Source of the DNA: Bacteroidales bacterium | GTDB taxonomy: Bacteria; Bacteroidota; Bacteroidia; Bacteroidales; Paludibacteraceae | Reading direction: 5' to 3' | NCBI GenBank assembly: GCA_900767595.1 | Contig: CAAFZS010000052.1 | Coordinates: 1-58,319 of the forward strand | DNA length: 58,319 nt | Shown: positions 1 to 8,889 of the stretch, in pieces | How positions within the stretch are numbered: position 1 is the stretch's first letter | Layout of the letters: each line of letters starts with the position of its first letter | Position numbers and translations under genes: made by a program | Notes under the pieces: model-generated | Told to the model about the DNA's origin: nothing | Databases searched by the model: none | The model's input: only the letters and a program-made list of their open reading frames with translations

Positions 1-1
1 A

Positions 2-547
2 CGTGCCGCCTACGGCTATACCAAAGACCGCCGTCTCCGTATCGCCTCGTTCTGCGCCTCGGGAAATAATCGCGAGTTCCTCACCGACCAAACGGGTAAT
101 CGTCGCTGGCTGCCCTTCGATGTGGAATCAATCGAGAGTCCATTTAATTGGGGAGATACTTTCCCCTATGAGCAAATCTATAGTGAAGCGTTATATCTCC
201 TTAAACAAGGATTCAACTACTGGTTTGACCTTGACGATATAGCTGCTCTGGAGAATCACGTAGAGTCGTTCCAAAAAGTCAGCAATGAAGCCGAACTGCT
301 GCCTGTCTATTTCTCTCCCGCCAATCCCGGCGATAATGGGGCAGTGTTTATGAGTGCCGCCGAAATATCGTCCCTGCTCGTCAGCTACGGGAATATACGG
401 CAACCTATGGCACTGAACAAACTCAGTACAGTACTGCAAAAGGCAGGTTTTGTGGCGAGACGTACTCCTTCTAAAAGAGGATTTGTCGTATTTCAAAATC
501 AAGATATTAACAATCAGCGAAAATTAGACGCTCGTGCAAGTTTATGA
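2..547 (+). CDS. VapE-like (virulence-associated protein E) C-terminal part, 5' truncated by window edge
   Basis: The reading frame is open from base 2 to the TGA at 545-547 (181 residues visible), and the start lies outside the window. The first visible residues include the motif ASGNNREFLTDQTGNRRW followed by LPFDV, which I recognise as the conserved core of VapE-type P-loop proteins found with primase-like domains in Bacteroidales mobile elements. The rest (FNWGDTFPYEQIYSEALYLL and a basic tail) matches the usual helical C-terminus in character. The role is probably replication or helicase related within an integrated element. The family assignment is good. Whether the element is intact cannot be seen, because everything upstream is missing and no integrase or attachment site appears downstream. 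Confidence 0.75.
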   Translation, partial: RAAYGYTKDRRLRIASFCASGNNREFLTDQTGNRRWLPFDVESIESPFNWGDTFPYEQIYSEALYLLKQGFNYWFDLDDIAALENHVESFQKVSNEAELLPVYFSPANPGDNGAVFMSAAEISSLLVSYGNIRQPMALNKLSTVLQKAGFVARRTPSKRGFVVFQNQDINNQRKLDARASL

Positions 548-637
548 CGCAAATGACGATAATGACGATATATCTTAAAATATATACACACGCACGGGTG
601 AAGTTTATAAAAGTACCGTCATAACCGTCATGCGTCA
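545..637. repeat. Imperfect inverted repeat of TGACG-rich iteron-like arrays
   Basis: The left arm (545-569) carries three TGACG copies about 9 nt apart and starts at the stop codon of the VapE-like gene. The right arm (615-637) carries three CGTCA copies on the same strand, so the two arms pair as an imperfect inverted repeat around an AT-rich middle. It could be a terminator-like structure, a protein-binding array or a remnant replication or attachment site. No function can be assigned from sequence alone. Confidence 0.5.
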
Positions 638-638
638 T

Positions 639-659
639 TCCACAATCCACAATCCACAT
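639..659 (+). repeat. 7-nt tandem repeat, CAATCCA family
   Basis: About three units of the heptamer CAATCCA end directly at the ATG (658) of the following small ORF. The same unit recurs at 10062-10095 and, on the other strand, at 24452-24482. Confidence 0.7.
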
Positions 660-864
660 GATAGCCACATTAATTGAACCTTATGCCACTATGAGTGGCT
701 CCATCTCTCAAGAAGATGATAAATATGTGCGTATGCTCAATGGTAAATGTATCGTTCAGCGTAAGCCGCGTCGTCAATCTGCCTTACAAGCCCGACTGCG
801 TGAACAGTTCGGACAGAAATATGGTACGGCTCGTAAGAAAACACTATGTACGGTGCTCCGATAA
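658..864 (+). CDS. Small basic hypothetical protein (68 aa)
   Basis: This 68-residue ORF lies between the VapE-like gene and the hemicellulose locus. The product is strongly basic (many R and K in the second half) and I see no signal peptide, membrane segment or catalytic motif. Its layout (MSGSIS near the start, then a NGKCIVQRKP stretch and an R-rich helix) is reminiscent of small basic proteins accompanying Bacteroidales mobile elements, but that is only an impression. The start abuts a heptamer repeat. The stop codon lies in the loop of a 9-bp hairpin at 852-874. A second frame (695-889) is also open, but it is cysteine-rich and looks less protein-like. The evidence is weak that this is expressed. 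Confidence 0.4.
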   Translation: MIATLIEPYATMSGSISQEDDKYVRMLNGKCIVQRKPRRQSALQARLREQFGQKYGTARKKTLCTVLR

Positions 865-885
865 ACGGAGCACCCACGGAGCACC
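852..885 (+). other. Hairpin with a spare third arm
   Basis: GGTGCTCCG (852-860) and CGGAGCACC (866-874) form a perfect 9-bp stem with loop ATAAA. A second copy of CGGAGCACC lies at 877-885, so two mutually exclusive hairpins are possible. No T-run follows directly, so it is not a classical terminator. Confidence 0.5.
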
Positions 886-988
886 ATAGGACAGCCGTTG
901 CCCCGTATAATCTCCTATGTGTCTTTTAATATGCTTTTTTAAAAATCTAATACTAATTTATCAAAAACTTTTGCAATAATGCATTATA

Positions 989-1020
989 TTTGCATATATG
1001 CAAAAGTTTTTGTAACTTTG
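989..1020 (+). promoter_or_regulatory. Promoter of the hemicellulose operon
   Basis: A Bacteroidota-type promoter: -33 TTTG (989-992), 20 nt, then -7 TAACTTTG (1013-1020). The -33 box is the left end of a perfect 16-bp palindrome TTTGCATATATGCAAA (989-1004). The first gene starts 20 nt downstream, at 1041. No operator other than the palindrome is visible. Confidence 0.75.
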
Positions 1021-1040
1021 TAGCCAAATTAGATATAGCA

Positions 1041-2459
1041 ATGAAAAGGACCATCTTTATTATCTTGGCATCTATGCTTATTCTTCCTTCCTGCAAACCG
1101 AAGGAAGAGGTAAAGTCTGACGATAGTAAGAAGATTATTCGTCAAACGTATAGTTCTATCAGTGAAGGTGATAGTGTAAAAGCCTCTCTGTCACAACTGA
1201 TCCTTAATTTTTCGGAGGACATTGTTATCAACAGCGCTGCATCTCTCAACGGACAGGACATTCCTTTGCAAAGAGGAGCTACCTTGCGCGAAGTGATTAT
1301 TCCGCTTACACTGGAGACGGGAATAAACTATTCGCTTACCTTCCCCGAAAAGATGGTGCTTGGCTCTAGGGATAATACCCATTATTCCGAAAGCAAAATC
1401 CTCCATTTTGTTACTTACCCTGCTCCTATGATTGATACCACTCTTTGCAATGCGGATGCTATTGGCTCTGCTAAGAAAGTATATCGGTACTTGCTGTCCC
1501 AATATGGAAAAAAGATATTGTCATCGACGATTGCCAATGTCAATTGGAACTTTGCCGAAGCTAACCTTGTCTATCAGGCTACCGGCAAATATCCGGCTAT
1601 CGCGACCATGGACTATATTCATATGTTTACCCTCACTTCCCATAATCCGTTCGAGTATTGGCAAGTGCCTTATAACGACACCAAGGATGTAGAAGCATGG
1701 TGGAACAATAATGGACTGATAGCCGCTTGCTGGCACTGGAATATGCCTGCCAATAAGGATGCCATTATGTCCACCGACGGATATACGTGTACTCCCGGTT
1801 TGGGTACGATCACCAAAGATGGAGCCACGACTTGCGTCACCCCGTCTATGATCATGGACGAAACGAGTTGGGTGTATCCTATTGCGCAAGAAGACCTTAA
1901 TAAGATGGTCGAACTCTTGGGGCTGTTACAAGAGAAAGGTATTCCCGTTATCTGGCGTCCTTTCCACGAGGCAAGCGGAAACACCTATGGTCCGTACGCC
2001 GGCGGCGGAGCTTGGTTCTGGTGGGGTATAGAAGGAGCCAATCAATACAAAAAATTATGGCGATACCTCTATGATTTCTTTAAAACTAAAGGAATCAACA
2101 ACCTCATCTGGGTTTGGACCAGCCAAAACAACGGAGATAATGATTGGTATCCGGGCGACGCATATGTGGATATCATAGGGCAGGATATTTACAATAATAA
2201 TGCCGCATCCAATGCTGCGGATTTCAAGAAACTGCAAGCCACCTATCCAAATAAGATGGTGACTCTCTCTGAATGCGGCAATGTAGGCAAGATAAGCGAA
2301 CAATGGCGCAATGGAGCTTATTGGTCATATTTTATGCCGTGGTACGAATATGATGCTAAATCATTAGATAACCACCAACATGCCAATACCGAATGGTGGA
2401 TAGATGCCGTGAATGCTGAATGTGTTATCACAAGAGACGAATTACCCAATTTGAAATGA
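1041..2459 (+). CDS. GH26 beta-mannanase lipoprotein with N-terminal Ig-like domain
   Basis: An outer endo-beta-1,4-mannanase (472 aa), predicted to cut the mannan backbone. The start at 1041 follows the promoter and gives a lipoprotein signal ending LPSC (Cys18). The acidic KPKEE and SDD residues that follow are compatible with surface export. Residues about 30-128 form an Ig-like domain, and residues about 130-472 form the GH26 barrel. The motif WRPFHEASG gives the acid/base Glu310, and VTLSECGN gives the nucleophile Glu411. Trp-rich substrate-site residues (AWFWWG) lie between them. A longer ORF from 990 exists but would begin inside the promoter. It is the first gene of a twelve-gene operon and overlaps the next start by 4 bp (ATGA). 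The family call is firm; the preference for galacto- or glucomannan is inferred from neighbours. Confidence 0.92.
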   Translation: MKRTIFIILASMLILPSCKPKEEVKSDDSKKIIRQTYSSISEGDSVKASLSQLILNFSEDIVINSAASLNGQDIPLQRGATLREVIIPLTLETGINYSLTFPEKMVLGSRDNTHYSESKILHFVTYPAPMIDTTLCNADAIGSAKKVYRYLLSQYGKKILSSTIANVNWNFAEANLVYQATGKYPAIATMDYIHMFTLTSHNPFEYWQVPYNDTKDVEAWWNNNGLIAACWHWNMPANKDAIMSTDGYTCTPGLGTITKDGATTCVTPSMIMDETSWVYPIAQEDLNKMVELLGLLQEKGIPVIWRPFHEASGNTYGPYAGGGAWFWWGIEGANQYKKLWRYLYDFFKTKGINNLIWVWTSQNNGDNDWYPGDAYVDIIGQDIYNNNAASNAADFKKLQATYPNKMVTLSECGNVGKISEQWRNGAYWSYFMPWYEYDAKSLDNHQHANTEWWIDAVNAECVITRDELPNLK

Positions 2460-3961
2460 ATAAAATAAATGATTATATGAGACAACTCCTATTCTTGCTT
2501 ATCGGGCTGACACTTTTGTCTTGTAAGCCCAAACCGGTGGAACCCTCTGTTGTAGAGGATGTTAAAGTGACTGCTTCTTCTTTCCAAGAGGGTGATACCC
2601 TTATGGCAAGTGAAGTGAGCGGTTTGGTACTTACCTATTCCGCCAATGTTCAAGTAGTGGCCGGCAAGTCCGTTACTCTTAATGGACAGCCTATCGTGCC
2701 TACCCGTGGAAATACGATGCGTGAGCTCGTCTTTCCTCTTGAATTGCAAGATAGCGTAGCTTATACGTTATCTATTGAAAAAGGCGCTATTGCCAATTCG
2801 AAAGATGCCAATCATATAGCTCCCGCTTATACGTTGCATTTTTATACGTATGGGACGTGGAAACCTACGCCTCCTGTTGCCTCGTTCTTGCGCCAATTGG
2901 GTTGGGGTTGGAACTTAGGCAATCACTTTGACACTTCTTCCGGTAAGGATGGTAAAAAATCCAATTTCTGGGATAATGCCAAACCGACCGAACAACTCTA
3001 TAAGAACCTTAAAGCTATGGGTGCTTCGACCGTTCGTATGCCCGTGACGTGGGGTAACTACCAAGACGTAGAGAAAAACTACGCTATCGATGCCGACTAT
3101 ATGGCACTCGTTAAACAAAACGTGGATTGGGCACTCAATGCCGGTTTATACGTTATCCTCAATACCCACCACGATGAGTATTGGATTGATATTGTGAATG
3201 CAGCTGTCAACTCATCGCTCAAGGACTCTATCTCACAGCGTATCACCATCACGTGGACACAGATTGCGGAAGCCTTCAACTATGCAGGCGACCATCTGAT
3301 TATGGAGACTTTCAATGAGCTGCATAATGAAGCTTGGGGGTGGGGTGGAAATAATGCTCGTTACTATGCCCTTCAGAACGAATGGAACCAAATAGCAGTC
3401 GATGCTATCCGCGCTACCGGTGGTAATAACGCCACCCGTTGGATTGGCGTTCCGGGGTTCTGCGCAAGTCCGAAATTTACAATGGAAGGACTTGTTCTGC
3501 CCAACGACCCTGCCGGTAAGATTATGGTAGGTGTACATAATTACGACCCATACGAGTTTGCTCAAAAAGCAACCAAAAATGAGTGGGGACATACCAGTAG
3601 TAATAAAGATTGTGACGAGGCCTATTTTAAAGACCTCTTCCAACAACTCTACGACAAGTATATCGCCAATAACATCCCTTGCTACTTGGGCGAATACGGG
3701 TGCGTGGTTCAACCTACGGAGCGCGGTGAGCAATTCCGTAATTATTACCTCGAATACTTCTGCCGCTGTGCGTATATGTATAACCTTCCCGTTATGTTAT
3801 GGGACAACAACAATAACGGTAGCGGAGAACGCTTCTACTTTATCAACCATAACAATGGAAAACTCTATAACGAATCCCTCGTTAAACTGATGATTAAAGC
3901 AGCGACCTCGACCGACCCAACTTACACCCTCGAATCCATTTATAAGAATGCACCGAAATGA
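2456..3961 (+). CDS. GH5 endo-glycanase lipoprotein (GH5_4-like) with N-terminal Ig-like domain
   Basis: A retaining GH5 endo-glycanase (501 aa) acting outside the cytoplasm. The start chosen overlaps the upstream stop (ATGA); an alternative ATG at 2477 gives a shorter signal. Both lead to the lipobox LLSC. Residues about 30-133 are an Ig-like domain clearly related to that of the preceding GH26 protein (shared EGDT/S opening, LNGQ turn and RELVFPL/REVIIPL strand). The barrel starts at GWGWNLGN. ETFNELH gives the acid/base Glu288 and CYLGEYG the nucleophile Glu413, with LWDNN near the C-terminus. GWNLGN plus VRMPVTWG suggests subfamily 4, whose members cut xyloglucan, mixed-linkage glucan or glucomannan. 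The subfamily and substrate are inference. Confidence 0.88.
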   Translation: MNKINDYMRQLLFLLIGLTLLSCKPKPVEPSVVEDVKVTASSFQEGDTLMASEVSGLVLTYSANVQVVAGKSVTLNGQPIVPTRGNTMRELVFPLELQDSVAYTLSIEKGAIANSKDANHIAPAYTLHFYTYGTWKPTPPVASFLRQLGWGWNLGNHFDTSSGKDGKKSNFWDNAKPTEQLYKNLKAMGASTVRMPVTWGNYQDVEKNYAIDADYMALVKQNVDWALNAGLYVILNTHHDEYWIDIVNAAVNSSLKDSISQRITITWTQIAEAFNYAGDHLIMETFNELHNEAWGWGGNNARYYALQNEWNQIAVDAIRATGGNNATRWIGVPGFCASPKFTMEGLVLPNDPAGKIMVGVHNYDPYEFAQKATKNEWGHTSSNKDCDEAYFKDLFQQLYDKYIANNIPCYLGEYGCVVQPTERGEQFRNYYLEYFCRCAYMYNLPVMLWDNNNNGSGERFYFINHNNGKLYNESLVKLMIKAATSTDPTYTLESIYKNAPK

Positions 3962-6465
3962 CCTACGGATATTTTGATGATAAGAACAGGGAGTACGTGA
4001 TTGAAAATCCCGCTACCCCTTTCCCTTGGATTAACTACCTTGGTAACGAAGATTTCTTCGGACTGATATCCAATACAGCCGGTGGTTACACCTTCTGTAA
4101 GGATGCCAAGTTCCGCCGTATCACCCGCTATCGCTATAACGGCGTGCCTATGGATGCCGGCGGCCGGTACTTCTATATCAAAGACGGTGACATCGTTTGG
4201 AACCCGGGATGGAAACCATGTAAGACCCCCCTCGATAAGTATGAGTGCCGTCACGGTATGAACTATACCCGCATCACGGGAACGAAGAATGGGGTAGAGG
4301 CCTCTCTGCTCACTTTTGTACCCCTGCATACTTGGGCAGAAGTGCACAAATTACAAATCACAAATCATACATCACAAATCAAACATCTAAAGCTTTTCAG
4401 CTTTGCTGAATGGTGCCTCTGGAATGCCTCTACGGATATGGAGAACTTCCAACGGAACTGGAGTACGGGGGAGATAGAAGTGGAAAGTGAAAGTGAAAGT
4501 GGAGAGTTTACAAGTATTTACCATAAGACGGAGTATAAGGAAAGACGGGATCACTACGCTTTCTATGCCTTGGCGAATCGCAAAGCCGATGGTTGGGATA
4601 CGGACCGCGAGTCGTTTATCGGTTTATATAACGACTTCTCCAATCCGCAATGCGTGATGAAGGGTAAGCCCGCTATGTCCGTTGCCCACGGCTGGAGCCC
4701 GATTGCTTCGCACTACGTGGAACTGACCCTCCAACCCGGCGAGAGCCAAGACCTTATCTTCCTGCTCGGTTATGTAGAGAACGAACAGGACAACAAGTTC
4801 TCAGCTGCCGATATCGAGCGCAAACGCAAAGGCGAACTTATCAGTTCCCAAGATAGTGACGTGACCTTAGTTAATAAAGCGCGCGCGCACGAACTTATCG
4901 AGCGTTTCGCCACCGTCGAAGCGGTGGATAAGGCTTTTGCTGAACTCCGCACGCTTTGGGACGGATTGCTCAGTACGTTTGCGGTCGAGAGCAAGGATGA
5001 ACGCCTCAACCGTATGGTGAACATCTGGAACCAATACCAATGTATGATCACCTTCTGCTTCAGCCGTTCTGCCTCGTTCTTTGAGTCGGGCATAGGTCGT
5101 GGCATGGGCTTCCGCGATAGTAATCAGGACCTCGTCGGATTTGTGCACCAGATTCCAGAACGTGCTCGCGAACGAATCATCGATATAGCCTCTACGCAGT
5201 TCCCTGACGGAGGCTGCTATCACCAATACCAACCGCTCTCCAAACGCGGGAACAACGATATCGGTGGCGGATTCAATGATGACCCGATGTGGCTAATCTT
5301 TGGTACAGTCGCTTATATCAAAGAGACGGGCGATTACTCGATCTTGGACGAGATGGTGCCTTTCGACAACCAACCCGGTACGGAAGTCACTCTACTCGAA
5401 CACCTGTGTATCAGTTTTGACCACGTAGTCAATAACCTCGGCCCACAACACTTACCCTTGATTGGTCGCGCCGACTGGAACGACTGTCTGAACCTCAACT
5501 GCTTCAGTTGGGACCCGAACGAGAGCTTCCAAACAACCGAGAATAAAACCGAAGGCAGTAAGGCCCAATCGCTGATGATTGCCGGTCTGTTCGTGTTCTG
5601 CGGACGAGACTATGTCTCGTTAGTGGAGAGTTTAGAGTGTAGAGTGGAGAGTAGTGTAGAGTTGAATAAGTTGAGAGTGGAAGCAGAAAGGGCGCAAGCG
5701 GAGATAGATAAGATGATTGAAGCCGTTAAGCAGTACGGCTGGGACGGCGAATGGTACTTGCGTGCATACGATTATTTCGGCAATAAGATTGGTTCCAACG
5801 AGAACGAAGAAGGAAAGATCTTCATCGAATCCCAAGGCTTCTGCACTATGGCGGAGATAGGCAAAGAGGATGGACTGGTAGATAAAGCCCTCGACAGCTG
5901 TAAGAAATACTTAGATACCCCTCACGGAATGGTACTCAACCATCCGGCTTTCACCACCTACCACGTGGAGATGGGCGAGATATCTTCCTATCCGGCAGGC
6001 TACAAGGAGAATGCCGGTATCTTCTGCCATAACAACCCGTGGGTGATCATCGGCGAGGCGAAGGCTGGTCGCGGTAACGATGCGTGGGAACACTATACGA
6101 AGATTGCTCCCGCTTGGATAAAGGACCAAGATCTGCACAAGATTGAACCCTACGTTTATTGTCAGATGGTAGCCGGTAAGGATGCGGCTAAACCCGGCGA
6201 AGGAAAGAACTCTTGGCTCACGGGTACCGCTGCTTGGAACTGGCTCACTGTATCGCAGTATATCCTCGGTATCCAACCCGGATTCAATGAACTCATCATC
6301 GATCCCTGTATCCCTGCCAATATGGATGGTTTTACCGTACATCGTCGCTGGCGCGAGGCGGAATATGAGATTATCGTTCGCAACCCGAACCATAAACAGA
6401 AAGCGGACCAACCGACGGTAGTAGCTTATCACCCCGGCAAACAAACCATTGAAATAATATTATGA
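3958..6465 (+). CDS. GH94 cellobiose phosphorylase
   Basis: A cytoplasmic inverting phosphorylase (835 aa) converting cellobiose and phosphate to glucose 1-phosphate and glucose. It has no signal peptide. The N-terminal beta-sandwich opens with GYFDDKNREYVIENP. The (alpha/alpha)6 barrel carries the family motifs ESGIGRGMGFRDSNQD, GGGFNDDPMWL (general-acid Asp at about 441-442) and GRADWNDCLNLN, which together are diagnostic of cellobiose phosphorylase rather than chitobiose phosphorylase. The start overlaps the GH5 stop by 4 bp. Three repeat tracts are read in frame: residues about 131-144 (CAAATCA heptamers), about 174-183 (AGTGAA hexamers) and about 554-575 (ACTCTAA heptamers). This makes the protein slightly longer than the roughly 810-825 aa typical of the family. 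In this operon it would process cellobiose from glucomannan or xyloglucan breakdown. Confidence 0.92.
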   Translation: MTYGYFDDKNREYVIENPATPFPWINYLGNEDFFGLISNTAGGYTFCKDAKFRRITRYRYNGVPMDAGGRYFYIKDGDIVWNPGWKPCKTPLDKYECRHGMNYTRITGTKNGVEASLLTFVPLHTWAEVHKLQITNHTSQIKHLKLFSFAEWCLWNASTDMENFQRNWSTGEIEVESESESGEFTSIYHKTEYKERRDHYAFYALANRKADGWDTDRESFIGLYNDFSNPQCVMKGKPAMSVAHGWSPIASHYVELTLQPGESQDLIFLLGYVENEQDNKFSAADIERKRKGELISSQDSDVTLVNKARAHELIERFATVEAVDKAFAELRTLWDGLLSTFAVESKDERLNRMVNIWNQYQCMITFCFSRSASFFESGIGRGMGFRDSNQDLVGFVHQIPERARERIIDIASTQFPDGGCYHQYQPLSKRGNNDIGGGFNDDPMWLIFGTVAYIKETGDYSILDEMVPFDNQPGTEVTLLEHLCISFDHVVNNLGPQHLPLIGRADWNDCLNLNCFSWDPNESFQTTENKTEGSKAQSLMIAGLFVFCGRDYVSLVESLECRVESSVELNKLRVEAERAQAEIDKMIEAVKQYGWDGEWYLRAYDYFGNKIGSNENEEGKIFIESQGFCTMAEIGKEDGLVDKALDSCKKYLDTPHGMVLNHPAFTTYHVEMGEISSYPAGYKENAGIFCHNNPWVIIGEAKAGRGNDAWEHYTKIAPAWIKDQDLHKIEPYVYCQMVAGKDAAKPGEGKNSWLTGTAAWNWLTVSQYILGIQPGFNELIIDPCIPANMDGFTVHRRWREAEYEIIVRNPNHKQKADQPTVVAYHPGKQTIEIIL
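4349..4388 (+). repeat. 7-nt tandem repeat, CAAATCA family, inside GH94 gene
   Basis: Four to five degenerate CAAATCA units are read in frame as a short QITNHTSQIKH tract. A second copy of the family lies at 17924-17954. Confidence 0.65.
5622..5682 (-). repeat. 7-nt tandem repeat, ACTCTAA family, inside GH94 gene
   Basis: About eight degenerate heptamers (ACTCTAA/ACTCTAC on the minus strand) are read in frame, in coding sense, as a VES/LEC/RVESS-type peptide at residues about 554-575. Confidence 0.7.
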
Positions 6466-7514
6466 AAAACGTAACTTACATTTTGTTAGGATTGATTTTG
6501 ACCGCTTGCGGTCAGGCTCCTACGCCCGCACAAGCGCTCATAGAGCGTATGACCGAACTAAGTAAGAAAGGTATTATGTATGGTCACCAAGATGACCCCT
6601 TCTACGGCACTACCTGGCAATGGGAAAAAGGCCGCTCGGATACCTACGAACTCGTAGGTGACTACCCGGGCGTGATGGGCTTTGACTTAGGCGGACTGGA
6701 AGAAAAACATGATAAGAACCTCGATAGTGTACCCTTTGAGTGGATACGCGAGGAAGCTGTCAATCATGTTAAAAACGGAGGTGTGGTCACCTTCTCTTGG
6801 CATCCGCGTAACCCTCGTACCGGTAGTAACGCTTGGGACGTAAGTGACCCGACGACGGTACAAAACATCCTTCCCGGTGGCGAACAACACGAACTATTCG
6901 TAGAATGGATGAACGATGTGGCTACATTCTTGGAGACGTTGGTGGATGAGAACGGTCAACCGATTCCGTTTATCCTCCGCCCGTGGCACGAGTATAACGG
7001 TTCGTGGTTCTGGTGGGGTTGGAAAAACTGCACCAACGAGCAGTGGCTCGCTCTTTGGAATATGTTCCAAGACTATATGAACGAGCGTATGCCGACGAAT
7101 ATCGTGTGGTGCTGCTCTCCTAACCTCGACGGACATTTCACGACCGAATACTTAGAGTCCCGCTTCCCCGAACAAGGACGCGTAGATATCCTTGGTTACG
7201 ACACCTACCAATGGGGAACAGAGAAAGATTTCGTTGAGCAATCAACAGCGGATATTAACTTCCTTTATGCTTACGCTCAGTCGCATGGGATGCTTTTCAC
7301 CATTAGCGAGTGCGGTATTCAAAACTCTCCCGTAGCCGACTGGTGGACGCGCGTCTTCCTGCCTTTGACCGAAGGCAAAGAGGTTTGCTATTTCCTCCCT
7401 TGGCGTAACTGGCATAAAGAACATTTCGGTGCTGCTAAAGGCCTCGCTACCGAAGAAGACTTTATTAAACTATATAAAAAACCAAGAACATTGTTCCTAA
7501 AAGATTTACAATAA
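6462..7514 (+). CDS. GH26 beta-mannanase lipoprotein, single domain
   Basis: A second GH26 enzyme (350 aa), likely releasing mannobiose from mannan or manno-oligosaccharides. The signal ends LTAC (Cys16). The catalytic barrel follows directly, without the Ig-like domain of the first GH26 protein. Motifs: MYGHQDD near the start, FSWHPRNP, ILRPWHEYNGSWFWWG with acid/base Glu177, and FTISECG with nucleophile Glu283. It has the size and layout of the Bacteroides GH26 enzymes encoded beside mannosylglucose phosphorylase and epimerase genes. The start overlaps the GH94 stop by 4 bp and the symporter starts 1 nt after its stop. GH26 is confident; whether it is periplasmic or surface-exposed cannot be decided. 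Confidence 0.92.
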   Translation: MKNVTYILLGLILTACGQAPTPAQALIERMTELSKKGIMYGHQDDPFYGTTWQWEKGRSDTYELVGDYPGVMGFDLGGLEEKHDKNLDSVPFEWIREEAVNHVKNGGVVTFSWHPRNPRTGSNAWDVSDPTTVQNILPGGEQHELFVEWMNDVATFLETLVDENGQPIPFILRPWHEYNGSWFWWGWKNCTNEQWLALWNMFQDYMNERMPTNIVWCCSPNLDGHFTTEYLESRFPEQGRVDILGYDTYQWGTEKDFVEQSTADINFLYAYAQSHGMLFTISECGIQNSPVADWWTRVFLPLTEGKEVCYFLPWRNWHKEHFGAAKGLATEEDFIKLYKKPRTLFLKDLQ

Positions 7515-7515
7515 T

Positions 7516-8859
7516 ATGGCTTCAATTAAAGAAAAACTCGCTTATGCACTTGGTGATGCTGCTGCCGGTGGTATCACGTGGAAAATTATGTCTATTGCCT
7601 TTCCGCTATTCTTTACCAATGTCTTTGGCTTAAGTTTCGCGGATGCAGCAATATTAATGCTCGTGGCTCGTCTGTTTGATGTAGTGACCGATCCTATCCT
7701 CGGTTCACTGGCAGACCGCACGCAGTCCAAATGGGGAACCTATCGTCCGTGGCTCATCTTCGGTGCTATTCCTTACGGACTGATCTTCGCCCTCTTGCTC
7801 TTTACCCCTGACCTCGGTCCTGTTGGTAAACGGGTATATGCCTATACGCTTTATCTGATGATGATGGCTATCTACACGGCAGTGAATGTGCCCTATGGCT
7901 CTTTGCTGGGTGTAATGACCGAAGATGATAATGAGAAAAACGAGTTCTCCTCCTATCGAATGGTAGGTGCTTATCTGATGGGATTCATTACCTTGGCTAT
8001 CTTCCCCTATGTGCAGCGTTGGATTGGCGGAACAGAGGCGCACCAATATGCCGTTATCGGTGTGATTTTTGGTGTTTTGGCTGCGGTGATGACCCTCATC
8101 TGCGGACTATGCACGAAGGAGCGTATCAAACCCAAACGCGCAGAGCATTATACGGCTAAACAGTTTGTGGATTTAGTCAAAAATAAACCTTGGCTCTACC
8201 TCACCGGTATGGGTATATTGACCAATTTCTTCAATGGTTTCCGCTATGCTGCGGCAGGGTATATGTTCACTTACTGTTTAGGAGGTGATGTGACGTGGGG
8301 TAAGGTGATTATTAACTTCACCGTCTTTATGGCGATAGGTGAGGTAACGTGTATGATCTTTGGTGGTATCTCGCCCGCCTTCACTAAATGGGTGGGCAGC
8401 AAACGTAAAGCTTTCCTGCTCGCAGGACTCATCTGCGCCATCACTTCGGTATTATTCTTCTTTATCCCGATGGATGCCAATTATATGTGGCTGATGATCG
8501 CTGTGGTGATCCTTACCTCTATGGGTATCGGTATCTATTCACCCCTATTGTGGTCAATGTATGCTGACGTAGCTGATTATGCTACCGATACGTTTGGAAC
8601 ATCCTCTACAGGACTGATTTTCTCCTCGGGTACGATGGCTCAAAAACTCGGCGGAGCGATCTCGGGTTCCCTTATCGCTGCTTTGTTAGGCGCTGCGGGA
8701 CTTGTCTCCTCCCAGGATATGTTGACGGGCGAAACGATAGTAACCATTACCAACGAACAATCCGTTCAGTCTATGATCTGGTTACTTTTCTCCCTTATCC
8801 CGGCAGGTATCGCCTTAGTGATGATGCTGCTAACCTATAAATATCCGATTAAAAAGTAG
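7516..8859 (+). CDS. MFS sugar symporter, GPH (MelB-like) family
   Basis: An inner-membrane sugar:cation symporter (447 aa) and the only transporter in the locus, so it probably imports mannobiose and related disaccharides. The sequence shows about 12 hydrophobic segments. The family signature after TM2 is present (RLFDVVTDPILGSLADRTQS followed by KWGTYRPW), as is a second conserved block in the second half (GIYSPLLWSMYADVADYATD). It starts 1 nt after the GH26 stop. Its stop codon lies at the edge of a heptamer repeat that also supplies the start of the next gene. An equivalent transporter accompanies GH26, GH130 and epimerase genes in Bacteroides fragilis, which supports the substrate. The family is firm; the substrate is inferred from context. 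Confidence 0.9.
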   Translation: MASIKEKLAYALGDAAAGGITWKIMSIAFPLFFTNVFGLSFADAAILMLVARLFDVVTDPILGSLADRTQSKWGTYRPWLIFGAIPYGLIFALLLFTPDLGPVGKRVYAYTLYLMMMAIYTAVNVPYGSLLGVMTEDDNEKNEFSSYRMVGAYLMGFITLAIFPYVQRWIGGTEAHQYAVIGVIFGVLAAVMTLICGLCTKERIKPKRAEHYTAKQFVDLVKNKPWLYLTGMGILTNFFNGFRYAAAGYMFTYCLGGDVTWGKVIINFTVFMAIGEVTCMIFGGISPAFTKWVGSKRKAFLLAGLICAITSVLFFFIPMDANYMWLMIAVVILTSMGIGIYSPLLWSMYADVADYATDTFGTSSTGLIFSSGTMAQKLGGAISGSLIAALLGAAGLVSSQDMLTGETIVTITNEQSVQSMIWLLFSLIPAGIALVMMLLTYKYPIKK

Positions 8860-8889
8860 TGTAGAGTGGAGAGTTTAGAGTTTAGAGAT
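8857..8889 (-). repeat. 7-nt tandem repeat, ACTCTAA family, spanning the symporter/epimerase junction
   Basis: Degenerate heptamers start at the symporter stop codon and continue into the epimerase gene, where they provide its GTG start and first codons. Confidence 0.75.

Noticed and set aside
695..889. Alternative ORF in the second frame after the VapE-like gene
   Set aside because: It overlaps the 658-864 ORF and has a less protein-like composition; neither is certain, but 658-864 is preferred.
989..1004. Second divergent promoter on the minus strand from the palindrome at 989-1004
   Set aside because: No minus-strand -7 box at 20-nt spacing and no divergent gene, unlike the two symmetric cases.
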